Source: Leguminivora glycinivorella (taxonomy: Eukaryota > Arthropoda > Insecta > Lepidoptera > Tortricidae). From it: DNA of 64,000 bases. This document shows, in pieces, positions 52,029 through 61,579 of this stretch. The translations under genes were made by a program, and so were the position numbers. The first letter of the stretch is position 1. The number at the start of each line of letters is the position of its first letter. The notes beneath the pieces are model-generated. The model was not told where the DNA came from and did no database searches. It worked only from the letters and a program-made list of their open reading frames with translations. The stretch spans positions 5,573,001-5,637,000 of the forward strand of contig NC_062983.1 in NCBI RefSeq assembly GCF_023078275.1, given 5' to 3'.

Positions 52029-52388
52029 TTTTTTTTTTATGGGATAGGAGGCAAACGAGCAGACAGGTCGCCTGATGGTAAGCGATCACCGCCGCCCATG
52101 GACAACCGAAACACCAGAGGTGTTAGAGGTGCGTTGCCGGCCTTTAAGATGGGTGTACGCTCTTTTCTTGAAGATTTGAAGGTCGTATCGGTCCGGAAAT
52201 ACCGCAGGCGACAATTCATTCCACAGTTTAGCTGTGCGGGGCAGGAAGTTTCTGGAGAAACGCACAGTTGAGGACTGCCAGCCATCTAGATGATGACGAT
52301 GGAAATGTTGTCGCGTAGGGCGATGGCGGAAAGAAGCGGTAGGGATTAATCCGAACAATTCCTCGGAGCACTCCCCGTTATACATGCG
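52029..52388 (-). pseudogene. CR1/Jockey-like non-LTR RT C-terminus with poly(A)
   Basis: Minus strand, one uninterrupted frame of about 100 codons: ECSEELFGLIPTASFRHRP, FSRNFLPRTAKLWNELSPAV, FPDRYDLQIFKKRAYTHLKG, then a stop, a 3' UTR and AAAAAAAAAC. R-T-A-K-L-W-N-E-L-P and F-P-x-x-Y-D-L-x-x-F-K-x-R are the signature of Lepidoptera CR1/Jockey-like ORF2 ends. Truncated at the 5' side with no frame break in what remains, so relatively recent. Its tail abuts the (TATG)n of the neighbouring repeat. Confidence 0.9.
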
Positions 52389-53119
52389 ATAGAAAATGCC
52401 TAATTGCCCATTGAATCCAACATGGCGATATTACGGTTTCTAAGTCAATAACATTTATTTTTTACTCACCGCATGGCGTTACTCATGCGCAAGAATATTG
52501 TAAATATTTCTTATATTTTTTCTTTCTTTGACGACCGGTCTGGCTCAGTCGGTAGTGACCCTGCCTGCTGAGCCGCGGTCCGGGGTTCGAATCCCGGTAA
52601 GGGCATTTATTTGTGTGATGAGCACAGATATTTGTTCCTGAGTCATGGATGTTTTCTATGTATATAAGTATGTATTGATCTATTTAAGTATGTGTATCGT
52701 CGCTTAGCACCACAGATGTCATATATACCATAGATCAAGCAAACGTATCTACTTAGCGTGTCAAATGAACTCAGTGAAATCCACTGAGTTGTCCGTCTTT
52801 ACTCGCAGCTTGCAGCTTTCGGGCGTCAATTTTTGTAAGTTGAAGTCAACCAAAACATAAAAAATGCCTCGTTACGTGATATTCAATTTCAACAACACAA
52901 AAATTATGAACAAGGGTCTATATTAATTCGCATAACTGAATACTCCTAATATGAACTGGCATACCGTTTATTACGCATAACGTTTAATACGCATATCATT
53001 ATTTCGCATAACAGATTACGTATAATGCTAATGCGTATAATGTAAATTGGTATAACGATGAATTGGTATAAGTATAAGCATAACTTTGTTTCGTAGAATT
53101 ATTAAATGGCATACAAGAA

Positions 53120-53270
53120 AATTATATTTTCACCACACTAACGGGTAAAGGCTTACTTTGCTGTTCGAAAACAGATATCAAATTTGCATTTTAGCCACAA
53201 GAGTGCAAAGTAATTTCATACAAATTTTAACTTGATATCTTAAGCTAGTTGTTTAGTATACAACCTTTTT
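53120..53270 (+). repeat. Dispersed repeat (copy 2 of 2)
   Basis: TTTTCACCACACTAACGGG...AAGGCTTACTTTGCTGTTC...GAGTGCAAAGTAATTTC matches 20915-21055. Inside the hAT-like element. Confidence 0.75.
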
Positions 53271-53436
53271 ATTTACGAGTATATCGCTGTACTACCTCAG
53301 TGGGTTTAGTGAGGCTACTGGCCTGTTAACTTACCCCTGTGACCAAATATTAAAATTTCGAGTCCTCGATTTCGTCGCTTGAAAATCTGAACGATGAAAT
53401 AATATAATTTAAATACTATCCATTTTCAATTTCTTT

Positions 53437-53663
53437 AGTAAGGTACAGCGGGGCAAATCTAGACTGGGAGGCAATTGTAACTTATCCATTTTTTCCATTA
53501 TTACACTATTTCCATTATTCCATTATTACATGTATCCACTGAACACGCCTACCATATATAACCGGTGGACACTCTATTTAATAATGCAAACATTGTAAAA
53601 CATGGGAGAAATGGACCAGTTACATCTGCCCCCCACTCGAGGTTTGCCCCGCTGTACCTTACT
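53437..53663. mobile_element. TAAGGTACAGCGGGGC TIR mini-element, complete
   Basis: TAAGGTACAGCGGGGCAAA at the left, TTTGCCCCGCTGTACCTTA at the right; TATAACCGGTGGACACTCTA inside. Innermost element of the four-level nest. Half copy at 9754-9875. Confidence 0.9.
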
Positions 53664-54231
53664 TGCCCCTATTTTTTTCATGCTTAGTAAGCGAGACAGT
53701 ATAAAATTAAACACTCAAAATCGAGCGCTCGAAATTGGAAAATCAGCCCCTGATTGATCCAATCGCTTGCTCCATACAGTTAGTAAGTATGGCAATTCAT
53801 TTTAGGATAATTAAAGTTATACGTAATAGTAGTATGCAAATTTCAATTATGCAGGTTCATTGTTATGCGAAATAAGAATTATGCATTTTTAATATTATGC
53901 TTATTCAATGTTATGAACAATTATGTTATGCCAAATCTGTTATGCGAATTCAAATTATGCGAATTAATGATAGGCAAAATAGAGGGCACCCTATGAACAA
54001 TCAAGAGCCTGAGACATATTTAAAATTACAGGCAAGAATCAACTTCAGTACAAAATTTGACACGCTCGGCCCCTATACAAATATATGAATTTGTTTCTTC
54101 TATCTAAATTAAGTTCTGTGCTTAGCACCCATACTTAGTACAAGATTTGCTTAGTTTGGGGCTAAGTCGATCTGTGTAAGGTGTCCCCAATATTTCGAAT
54201 TGAATTATGTCGAACGTTATATCGACTTAAC

Positions 54232-54452
54232 CACAGAACTAGATTTAGATAGAAGAAACAACTTCATCTACCTATTTGTATTGTATGGCGGCCGAGCGTG
54301 TCAGATTTTGTACTGAAGTTGATACTTGCCCGTGATTTTAAATATGTCTCAGGCCCTTGAGTGTTCATAATTTTTGTGTTGCTGCAATTAAATATCACGT
54401 AACGAGGCATTTTTAATGTTTTTGTTAACTTCAACTTACAAAAATTGACGTC
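54232..54452 (+). mobile_element. hAT-like mini-element, copy 4 (family A), 3'-truncated
   Basis: CACAGAACTAGATTTAGATA, GGCCGAGCGTGTCAGATTTT, TATCACGTAACGAGGCATTT, then lost after CAAAAATTGACG. Confidence 0.85.
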
Positions 54453-54786
54453 ATTACCCGCTTAAAATATATTTTTAGAGAACTTGTTCAAAATTTCCGA
54501 TACTTTTGGTGCGTTGTTTCATCCGCTACTATTGCTGACTGTACCTCTCACATAAACAAACCTAATTAAAACTAAACCAAAGCTATACAACTAGTAATCG
54601 TATCCATTAGTTTCAAAGTAAATTGTTACCGTCGGAACAATTGCCTAAGCCCACTTACCCTGTCACAGCTTAGAACAGAGAGAGCGTTCGTTAACTGCGC
54701 GGTCGTAAATAGCGAGTGGACTTACTGCTCACTTACTCTGTCGGCTTCGTCATTGTCCAGACAACCAGAGTTACTCTCAGAGATGT
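54453..54786. other. No recognised feature
   Basis: Unassigned. Confidence 0.4.
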
Positions 54787-54912
54787 AAGGACCTGTTTAC
54801 AATGAGATCGCATGCGATTTTCATAAAATTGCGGTATATTGGTGCGCTCAATTGTTTGTAATCTTAGTCCGCAATGTCACTAAAATCGCGTAGGAGTTCG
54901 CGCGATTAATTG
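54787..54912. mobile_element. TIR mini-element, AAGGGCC family, copy 3
   Basis: AAGGACCTGTTTACAATGAG...TCGCATGCGATTTTCAT; right end decayed. Diverged from the other two copies. Confidence 0.6.
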
Positions 54913-54928
54913 AGCCATACATGAATGT

Positions 54929-55007
54929 CATCACACAAATAAATACCCTTACCGGGATTGGCTCGGTTGTCAGGGTCACTAACCAACTAGGCAAGACCGG
55001 TGTCAAA
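54929..55007 (-). mobile_element. tRNA-headed SINE, head fragment
   Basis: Minus strand: TTTGACACCGGTCTTGCC...CAATCCCGGTAAGGGTATTT, with box B deleted (lacks GGTTCGAA). Confidence 0.65.
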
Positions 55008-55221
55008 TATACATATCTTTGTAAAAATTTGTATTTTTCTACGAGAATGTCCCTTAAAAAAAAAATGCAACGGTTACAGTTACAGCTCGCTAGTGAGTAC
55101 CCGGCTTAAGAAATACATTTGGTTTGTATAGCATCTGCATTTGAAAGAACAATTTTGCGTATTATTCTTTCTATAGTTTTTGCATTTATTCTATTTGCTT
55201 GTCGGTATTCTAAAATCTTCT

Positions 55222-55580
55222 GAAAGACACTCTCCCACCGCCCGGCGAGTAAGCGATAATTCCATACAATGTTTACTAGCCGCCCGCTGATTGTCAACTG
55301 TTTCTAGTACATAATTTTACTAGTTGATAGCCGAGCTCGCTGATAGTTGGCGGTGGGACCACTGTTTACTAGTTGACCGCCGCGATAAAAGCTATCGACT
55401 ATAAAACTAGCTCAGCGGTACTCGCCGGTGCTTGCTCGCCCGTCGCACGCAAACACTCGCTTATAGCTCAGCGTCTAAACTAGTAAAACTATACTCGCTT
55501 CTCGCCGCTCGCCCACTAGTTTGTAGTTTATAGTTTCACTCGCTTATAGTTTGTAGCCGGCGGTGGGACCAGTGCCTTAA
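55222..55580. mobile_element. GGTGGGACCAGTGCC TIR element
   Basis: AAGACACTCTCCCACCGCCC...GGCGAGTAAGCG at the left; GCCGGCGGTGGGACCAGTGC at the right. Interior repeats ACTAGTTTGTAGTTTATAGT, CTCGCTTATAG and related words several times in both orientations. Confidence 0.7.
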
Positions 55581-55619
55581 GCTAATATGGACGAATCTCT
55601 TGAACACTTTGGTTAGTCA

Positions 55620-55910
55620 TAGTCAAAGACATACGAAATGGAATTGGATAACTTTTACTTCGAATTGAAATTAAAATTTCATCAATACAAAATGATTCAG
55701 CTCGCAATGCAATGTAAACACACGCATTTAACGCTCGTAAACAGTTGTTTTTAAAAGCTTATATCGCGTATGTAATGTCATTAACTTAACTGTCATCGCA
55801 ACCATATTTACAGTACATTGCTAATGAGAAAATATTCAAAATATAATTACGAGGTGAAAATTAAGAGTAACTTAAAAACACCTCTTAATGATAATTAATG
55901 AATTCTATGT
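55620..55910 (-). mobile_element. Internal part of the TA-flanked family of 59634
   Basis: Minus strand: TTAAGAGGTGTTTTTAAGTT...TTTTCACCTCGTAATTATA...CAATGTACTGTAAATATGG...GTTATCCAATTCCATTTCG, matching 59695-59930. Termini not found. Confidence 0.7.
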
Positions 55911-55938
55911 CCGGATAATGTATCGCCCTCATAAGCCT

Positions 55939-56071
55939 GGGGGGTTACCATGACGTGCTAATGCCGTTCAGTTTAGGTTGAGAGAGAGGGACGGAGCTAT
56001 GTAACTGCTATAGCTGTGTCCCTTTCTCTCAACCTAAACTGAACGTCTTTAGTACGTCATGGTAACCCCCC
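55939..56071. mobile_element. Hairpin mini-element with GGGGGGTTACC ends
   Basis: GGGGGGTTACCATGACGTGC...GTTCAGTTTAGGTTGAGAGA pairs with TCTCAACCTAAACTGAACG...TACGTCATGGTAACCCCCC. Single copy here. Confidence 0.9.
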
Positions 56072-56397
56072 TGTACACTGTATTTCTTCAACTTTATTAT
56101 CATATCACTTTTGTTTGTTTTGTCAAAAGCAATAACCGAGGATGCCAAAGCCCTTAAACCGCTTTTTTATCTGCAATATTTTTATGACCGCCAACTATTT
56201 TACGAGTAACGCAATGAATCTCATTTTATAATACTTTAATTTCGCCGCCGAACCTATAAAATGTAAATGCGGCATTAAACCCGTGATTCGACGATAAAGT
56301 GTAATAATCCGGGCATCATGATAAGTTTCACTAAATACCTAAACAGTTGCCGGTTTTGGATTTTCCATTTTATAACTTTATTCATACTAATATTCAT
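56072..56397. other. No recognised feature
   Basis: Unassigned 326 bases. Confidence 0.4.
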
Positions 56398-56710
56398 CAT
56401 CATCATCATATCAGCCCTTTATCGCCCACTGCTGAGCATAGGCCTCTCTTCTAGTACGCCACTTCTCCCTGTCCAGGCCCCGTAGCCGAATGGCATTTCT
56501 CCGACGCCAAACGAAAGCGATACGCCGCTGGCTCTGTCGCGCCAATACTAGAGATCTACTAGCGCTTCGTTTCGTGAGCGTTTCGTGAGCGATTGTGCCA
56601 TTCGGCTAGCCACCCTGGGCTAATCTCATCCAGTTGTGACCCGCAGTTTTTCGGATGTCGTCGACCCTACGAGCCCAACGGATGCCAGGCACTTCTTACA
56701 TTTGTTACTA
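56398..56710 (-). pseudogene. RTE-like RT C-terminus, interrupted
   Basis: Minus strand 5' part: PGIRWARRVDDIRKTAGHNW then MRLAQ up to 56618. After the insertion 56477-56614 the frame resumes DREKWRTRREAYAQQWAIKG, stop, (ATG)n tail. This is the canonical RTE end. Apart from the insertion the reading frame shown is unbroken. Confidence 0.9.
56477..56614 (-). mobile_element. TIR mini-element with CWG duplication, copy 3
   Basis: Minus strand GGTGGCTAGCCGAATGGCAC to GCCATTCGGCTACGGGGC. Sits between the codons for Q and D of the RTE remnant; flanks read CAG and CTG on that strand. Confidence 0.9.
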
Positions 56711-56721
56711 ACATTATAGAC

Positions 56722-56955
56722 TACTACTAATATTATAAATGAGAAAGTGTGTGTAGGTGTAGGTATCTGTTTATTTGTCTGTCTTGAACGGAAAAACGGG
56801 CTGACGAATTAACGTATTTTTTAAAGTGGAGATAACTGAAGGGACGGAGAGTAACATAGGCCACTTTTTGTCTCTTTCTAACCCCCCCACCTCCCTAAAA
56901 TAGGAGGTGGAATTTTGTACGTAGCATTCTGCAATTTTCAAATTTAATGCCAGTG
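56722..56955 (+). mobile_element. Helitron-like non-autonomous element, copy 6
   Basis: CTACTACTAATATTATAAAT to CAATTTTCAAATTTAATGCC. 3' CTAG end lost. Confidence 0.8.
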
Positions 56956-57312
56956 AGACACAACACAATATAGGATATAAAAAATAAAATAAAAGTTAGT
57001 ATATATTATATAAGTTATTATACTAGGTTTCTGGCCAATATTTTACTAAATTCTGAGTCACTGGTTGTAGAGTGATTTTTTTAAATATATAAATATTCGT
57101 TCTAAATACGGACACACAGTTTTTATAGCTTTTTTACTGATTCCGCAAACTTGACATTTATGTGCAAATAAATATGTTTCGTTTTGACGTAAAATAAATG
57201 TACCGTGGGTTAATCCCTGCACTTGCTTCTGCTTGAACAGTTTAACTGTTTTTGTGAACCCTTGTTAACAACCCCCATAGATTTATCTGCGATGTTCTCG
57301 AGTTTATAATAA
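56956..57312. other. No recognised feature
   Basis: Unassigned 357 bases. Confidence 0.4.
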
Positions 57313-57822
57313 TTTAAGACGCTACAGGAGGAGTCAATTCTCCATACAAACGCTCTCGACTATTTCCTCCCTGGTTTTTGAAGATATAGCAATGATTTTT
57401 TCAACACAAGTTATCATTATTTTTATGTGTCAGACAGATTAGATTTTTTTGATATTCTTATTTTTAAAGACGCTAGAGACTATCAAAAATTTCCAAAAAC
57501 GGCCTTTTTCATTACGGCGCAAAAAAAGGTGTGATAATCAAGATTGGTAATAATTAGCCAAAAAAGATTCTCAAATTTCGTTCCGATTGATTATGTTTTG
57601 AAGGAGGAAACAGTCGAGAGCGGAACCTCGATTTTAAAGATTTTTTCGCAATATCTTTAACTGAGTTGTTTTGAATGGACAATTTTTTTCCGAGAAATCT
57701 AATTGATAACACTAATATATTTAACTAAAATTCCCAGATTGAAAGGGGGGCTTTCCATTTAGCATTTTTCTTATTTTTTTTTTCTTTGAATGTGATACAT
57801 TTTTGCCCCTGTAGCGTCTTAA
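57313..57822 (+). mobile_element. TTAA-flanked mini-element (piggyBac-like), copy 3
   Basis: TTAAGACGCTACAGGAGGAG to CCCCTGTAGCGTCTTAA; both TTAA targets intact. About 510 bases, non-coding. Best preserved copy. Confidence 0.85.
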
Positions 57823-58508
57823 CTTACACGTCTCCCAAACTCATAAACAGCCGGTTTAATCGAAGTGATGACAATTGTTGTCGCTATGTGGCGCTAGAAA
57901 CGCAGTCTGTCTCTGTCGCGCCACTAACTGAAGAGCGATAGGGAGATAGCTACGATACGCTTACGAAGCGGACAGACGAAGGGCGCCGATTTATGTATTA
58001 AAACCAAAAGAATTGTTACTAGCAATTAGATTCAAAACTATCAACTTTATTCTTGCCTGCGTTGAAACGCGCGCTGCGTTGCCGTTGCTCGCGTACCGAG
58101 CGCCAACGCCATCTCTCGATGGCCATTTCACGAAATTGATGAAAGCTCTAAGGAATAAGCTTCACTTGTTTTTTTGTTATGATTATGACCAAAACATGAA
58201 TACACGTTTACTATAATTTTAAGAAAATTAGGAAATTTTATGAGTTTGAGGTGTTCGTACACACTACACAGTATAAATCCTTTGTAAAGCATATTTAACC
58301 CTTCGTCTGTCAAAAAATTGTCATAAAACAATTAACTTTGATATATTATTTTAAAGTCCAACGCCTTATGTTAGGATCCTTATCAAACACAGACAAAGGG
58401 TTAAACTTTGACGTACCGACCCTTGGAAAAGATGACGAATCCTCATTACAAAAAAAAAACGTTTATTTCGGACTATAAATATCTTTATCACATTCACTTA
58501 TTAAATTT
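57823..58508. other. No recognised gene
   Basis: 57880-57980 and 58060-58130 are locally GC-richer (GCGACAGAGACAGACTGCG on the minus strand, AACGCGCGCTGCGTTGCCG). No splice-flanked exon. Confidence 0.35.
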
Positions 58509-58580
58509 ACATACATACATACATACATACAATTTATATGTATCCCATGAAGGGGTCAAGCAGAGCACATGAAACTTATC
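58509..58580 (-). repeat. (ATGT)n and 3' end of the GTGACGGGTTA repeat
   Basis: (CATA)n at 58510-58531, then TATGTATCCCATGAAGGGG and AGAGCACATGAAACT, the inverted end of 51779-52027. Confidence 0.7.
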
Positions 58581-58603
58581 TTTAAAGGGTAACTTTGGCA
58601 AAT

Positions 58604-58786
58604 TTTTAACCCCCGATTGAAAAAAACGAAACTGTTATAAGACATTGACAGTGTCTTATTAAATTTAATTATAAATAAATATTAATTTATATTAATTTTC
58701 AAGTATTAACGGATGAACCGATTTTGATTTAAGCCTGAAAGCTAACTTGATACATCATTTTTTTTCAAAATTTTAATTTTGTGGTT
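58604..58786 (+). mobile_element. CCCCGACG-type dispersed repeat, copy 6, degraded
   Basis: TTTTTAACCCCCGATTG and GGATGAACCGATTTTGATTT to CAAAATTTTAATTTTGTGG; TCTG tract lost. Confidence 0.7.
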
Positions 58787-59096
58787 TACTCCCCTAGCAG
58801 AGTCGAGGCGGGTGTACAGTCGAGTCCATAAAATGTGTACATTTCTTCACCTTATCTGGTTGCAATAAGACGAAAAAATGTACACATATTTATGAACTCA
58901 TATTTACGAGTAATATTATCTTAATTACTTATCAATAAAAATAACCTATTAATAGTTCATAAACAAGCAACTATGACTCCTGTGAGAATACTGTATAATA
59001 TGTTAATTTATTTGCCATTTTATAGCTAATTTTACAAATAGTTAAACAGGAAGCAAAAACACTAAAAGAAATTTATTGACTCATTGTCTGTAGAAT
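58787..59096. other. No recognised feature
   Basis: Contains ATGTGTACATTT and AAAATGTACACAT, an imperfect hairpin near 58838-58886. Confidence 0.45.
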
Positions 59097-59306
59097 CAGG
59101 GGCACCTCACTCCGCGATTCTATCGCCGTGCTACAAGTACATGCCGGCGGCCGCGAGTTCGCGGCCTAATCAGGGGTGGCGCGCGTTCTCACGGAACGCA
59201 CGTTCGCACTTTCTATTGTTATTTTACGTTGCGAGTTTTTTTAAGGTTCATATGCGATGTCCACGTGTGGAATGGCTAACAATGCTAAGTTAAATAGACA
59301 TCATGA

Positions 59307-59395
59307 ATAAAATATGTACCATAGGACATTCTTACACAGATCTACTATTGATTAAGTCCCACGGAAAAGTTCAATAAGGCTTGTGATGTTGAAAC
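59307..59395 (-). mobile_element. tRNA-headed SINE, tail fragment (type 1)
   Basis: Minus-strand CATCACAAGCCTTATTGAAC to TCTGTGTAAGAATGTCC. Diverged. Confidence 0.65.
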
Positions 59396-59633
59396 TTAAA
59401 CCAAAATACTGTATATATCTGTAGTATGATATACCTAGAAAGTACCCAAGACTTAAATATAATAGTATAACATTTTATCTGAGTAATTAATTCGTTTTAA
59501 TCCATATAGGCAACCCTATCATCCGACGCTGCGCACGTGCGGCTGGTTTCTTTGTAAAAATTTTGTAGGCATTTAAAAAGGCGGCATTTCGTGAACATCA
59601 AAGCAGTGGGCCTTCTGTACTTGTACTATTATA

Positions 59634-59976
59634 CAGCGCGTAAACCTAATAAGGGCGATAAATGAAACCAGGCATATAATTCAATATTGTTATCATTAAT
59701 TAAGAGGTGTTTTTGAGTTACTTTTAATTTTCACCTCATAATGAATTTTTGAAAAATTTCCCAGCAGCAATGTACTGTAAACGTGGTTGCGATGACAATC
59801 AATGACAACTGTCAACGAGCGGTTAACGCGAGTGTGTTTGCATTACGTTGCGGGCCGAATTATTTTGTATGGATAAAAAAAATATTTCAATTTTAAGTAA
59901 AAGTTATCTAATTCCATTTTTTATGTCCTATACTCACCACCGTTAAGAGGTTCGCCCGTATTAGGTTTACACCCTG
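59634..59976. mobile_element. TA-flanked TIR element, 343 bp
   Basis: CAGCGCGTAAACCTAATAAG at the left and, inverted, CAGGGTGTAAACCTAATACG at the right. Removing it with one TA restores TACTATTATATATTCTGTG as seen at 19440-19456, so TA was duplicated (Tc1/mariner-like target). Confidence 0.9.
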
Positions 59977-59988
59977 TATATTCTGTGG

Positions 59989-60145
59989 TAGAATCGTCCC
60001 ACGATAAGTTTGCAATGATTTTCACAGCCTCGCCAGTGCAGATGTTATTTTAAACGTCAAACTTTGATGAAATTATGACGTTTACTTAACCCTTGCAGAG
60101 GCGGGGCTATTAAAATCTATGCAGACTTATCGTGGGACGATTCTA
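59989..60145. mobile_element. TAGAATCGTCCCACG hairpin mini-element
   Basis: TAGAATCGTCCCACGATAAG at the left, CTTATCGTGGGACGATTCTA at the right; 157 bases. Inner words TGACGTTTA / TAAACGTCA also pair loosely. Confidence 0.9.
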
Positions 60146-60197
60146 GAATCTGCATAATATATTTGTTTGTTTTAACGGGTCATACCTTATACAGTAC

Positions 60198-60758
60198 CAG
60201 CTTTTGCCCGCGGCTTCGCTCGCGATAAATTCGGAAATTGCGAAATGCTCCATATAAACTTCCACCCCCATTTTATGGAAGTGGGGGGTTAGAAAGAGAC
60301 AAAAGTAGCCTTTATCACTCTTCATCGCTTCAACTATCTCCACTTAAAAAACCAAGTCAATTCGTTGCTCCGTTTTGATGTGAAAAACAAGCAAACATTC
60401 ACACGGGCCATTTTTTTTAAAGTTGTCCACCCCACTTTTTTTGGATTTGGAAATTTTTATGTTGTTTCCACTCAGAATCGCGAGCTCTTTCAATCCTAAT
60501 AGGAGAAAAAAAGTGTCCCAAGGTTTTCTTCCCATTCCGTTAACATTTTTTCATAAATTTTGTATGGCGGCAACAGAATGGAATATTTGAAAAATGTATG
60601 GAAACCTTGGGACATTTTTTTCCTATCTGGATCGAAAGACATCGCGATTGTATGAATTGTGTAAAAACTACCCATGTTACAAAAAAGTGGGATGGACAAC
60701 TTAGAAAAAAATGGCCCACACACACTTACCCATTTATAATAGATATACCTACTATGGA
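60198..60758 (-). mobile_element. Helitron-like non-autonomous element, copy 7, split
   Basis: Minus strand: CATAGTAGGTATATCTATTA...TATAAATGGGTAAGTGTG | insertion | GTGTGAATGTTTGCTTGTT...AAGCCGCGGGCAAAAGCTGG. The break lies in the GTGTGTG region. Confidence 0.85.
60405..60717. mobile_element. GGGCCATTTT mini-element, complete, ACAC duplication
   Basis: GGGCCATTTTTTTTAAAGTT...GTCCACCCCAC to GTGGGATGGACAACTTAG...AAATGGCCC; ACAC on both sides (60401-60404, 60718-60721). 313 bases. Defines the family's 4-bp target together with 50890-51180. Confidence 0.9.
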
Positions 60759-61229
60759 TGTGTAATTTTGATATTACCATATATTTAAAGGGTTATTAGT
60801 ATAAGCCCTTAGGAACATATTTTCATAAGTATGATTTAATAAAAAAAAATACTACTTTTATTTTATCATACATAAGCACGTTTTTGTGTACAAACTGCAA
60901 CTTTTCCATTCGTTTTCGAAGAATCACGAGAGCTTTCAGTTGGCGTGATAAAAAAATTATATTAATTATTCTTCATGCCTACCACTACCAGAAAGTAATA
61001 AAAACGCAGACAAATCACATTCAATCAAAGAAAAAAGTTAATCCCACATCTAATGTACAAAATACATAACAAATCAACGAATGTATGAGTTCAATTTTAT
61101 GTTCATATAAAATTTAATTTATGAATCGTAAAATTAAGGAATAAGAAGAGAATCCACTTTTGAGACTTACAATACAATACAATACTCTTGTCAGCAAATT
61201 CGAAGAAATAAACTTATCGCACAATATAG

Positions 61230-61231
<2 letters not shown>
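60759..61231. other. No recognised feature
   Basis: Very AT-rich. Confidence 0.4.

Positions 61232-61264
<33 letters not shown>
61232..61264 (+). repeat. Poly(A) run, 33 bases
   Basis: Uninterrupted A run. No retroposon body was recognised directly upstream, so it may be a microsatellite or the tail of an unrecognised element. Confidence 0.9.
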
Positions 61265-61266
<2 letters not shown>

Positions 61267-61579
61267 AAATATTATACATAAACATACATATATAAAGATA
61301 AATAACTAAATGCATAAATATATAAATAAAATATATATAAATAAATACACATATAACAGTACCAGGTTATTTAGAAGGAGTAGTCAGACAAAAATATTAC
61401 GGAAGAGATAAAAAATGGAGTTTAAGTAGTCTCTTGAAAGAGTTAGGAGACTGAGCACGTCTTATGTCATGAGGTAGGGAATTCCAAAGTCGCACAGCTT
61501 GAAAAGTAAAAGAATGATTATAGAATTTTGAAGTAGAGGAGGGGACAGAAAGAATGAGAAGAAACACTCCCACCCCCTA
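61265..61579. other. No recognised gene
   Basis: ATAT/ATAAATA-rich then a purine-rich stretch (GAAGTAGAGGAGGGGACAGA at 61528). The GTAGGGAATTCCAAAGTCGC word at 61471 resembles antisense retrotransposon RT-tail text but is too short to call. Confidence 0.35.

Larger units (their letters stand above)
52913..53991. mobile_element. Second hAT-like element with 8-bp duplication, 1.08 kb
   Basis: TATGAACA lies on both sides (52905-52912, 53992-53999) and occurs once in the other copies of the host element. Ends AGGGTCTATATTAATTCG and inverted GGGTGCCCTCTATTTTG are imperfect TIRs. Both subterminal regions are packed with CGCATAA words (left) and TTATGCG words (right). No transposase; holds the mini-element at 53437 and a dispersed repeat. 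Confidence 0.85.
52711..54123 (-). mobile_element. hAT-like mini-element, copy 3 (family A), 8-bp duplication
   Basis: CACAGATGTCATATATACCA at one end, inverted CACAGAACTTAAT at the other. CTTAGCAC flanks both sides (52703-52710, 54124-54131); the uninterrupted SINE at 30529 has it once. Split internally by 52913-53991. Confidence 0.9.
52527..54199 (+). mobile_element. tRNA-headed SINE (tail type 2), split by a nest of elements
   Basis: Head and body 52527-52710 (GGTCTGGCTCAGTCGGTAGT, GGGTTCGAATCCC, CGTCGCTTAGCAC); tail resumes at 54124 (CTTAGCACCCATACTTAGTA, GCTTAGTTTGGGGCTAAGTC, GTGTCCCCAATAT). CTTAGCAC is present on both sides of the insertion. Confidence 0.9.
59097..59988 (+). repeat. 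Dispersed GC-rich repeat, copy 2, interrupted
   Basis: CTCACTCCGCGATTC, CATGCCGGCGGCCGCGAGTT (59140s), unrelated DNA about 59225-59515 including a SINE tail, then GGCATTTCGTGAACATCAAA, TTGTACTATTA, then the element at 59634, then TATTCTGTGG. Confidence 0.7.

Noticed and set aside
61232..61264. Poly(A) tail of a processed pseudogene
   Set aside because: No coding or LINE-like sequence and no target duplication could be identified around it.
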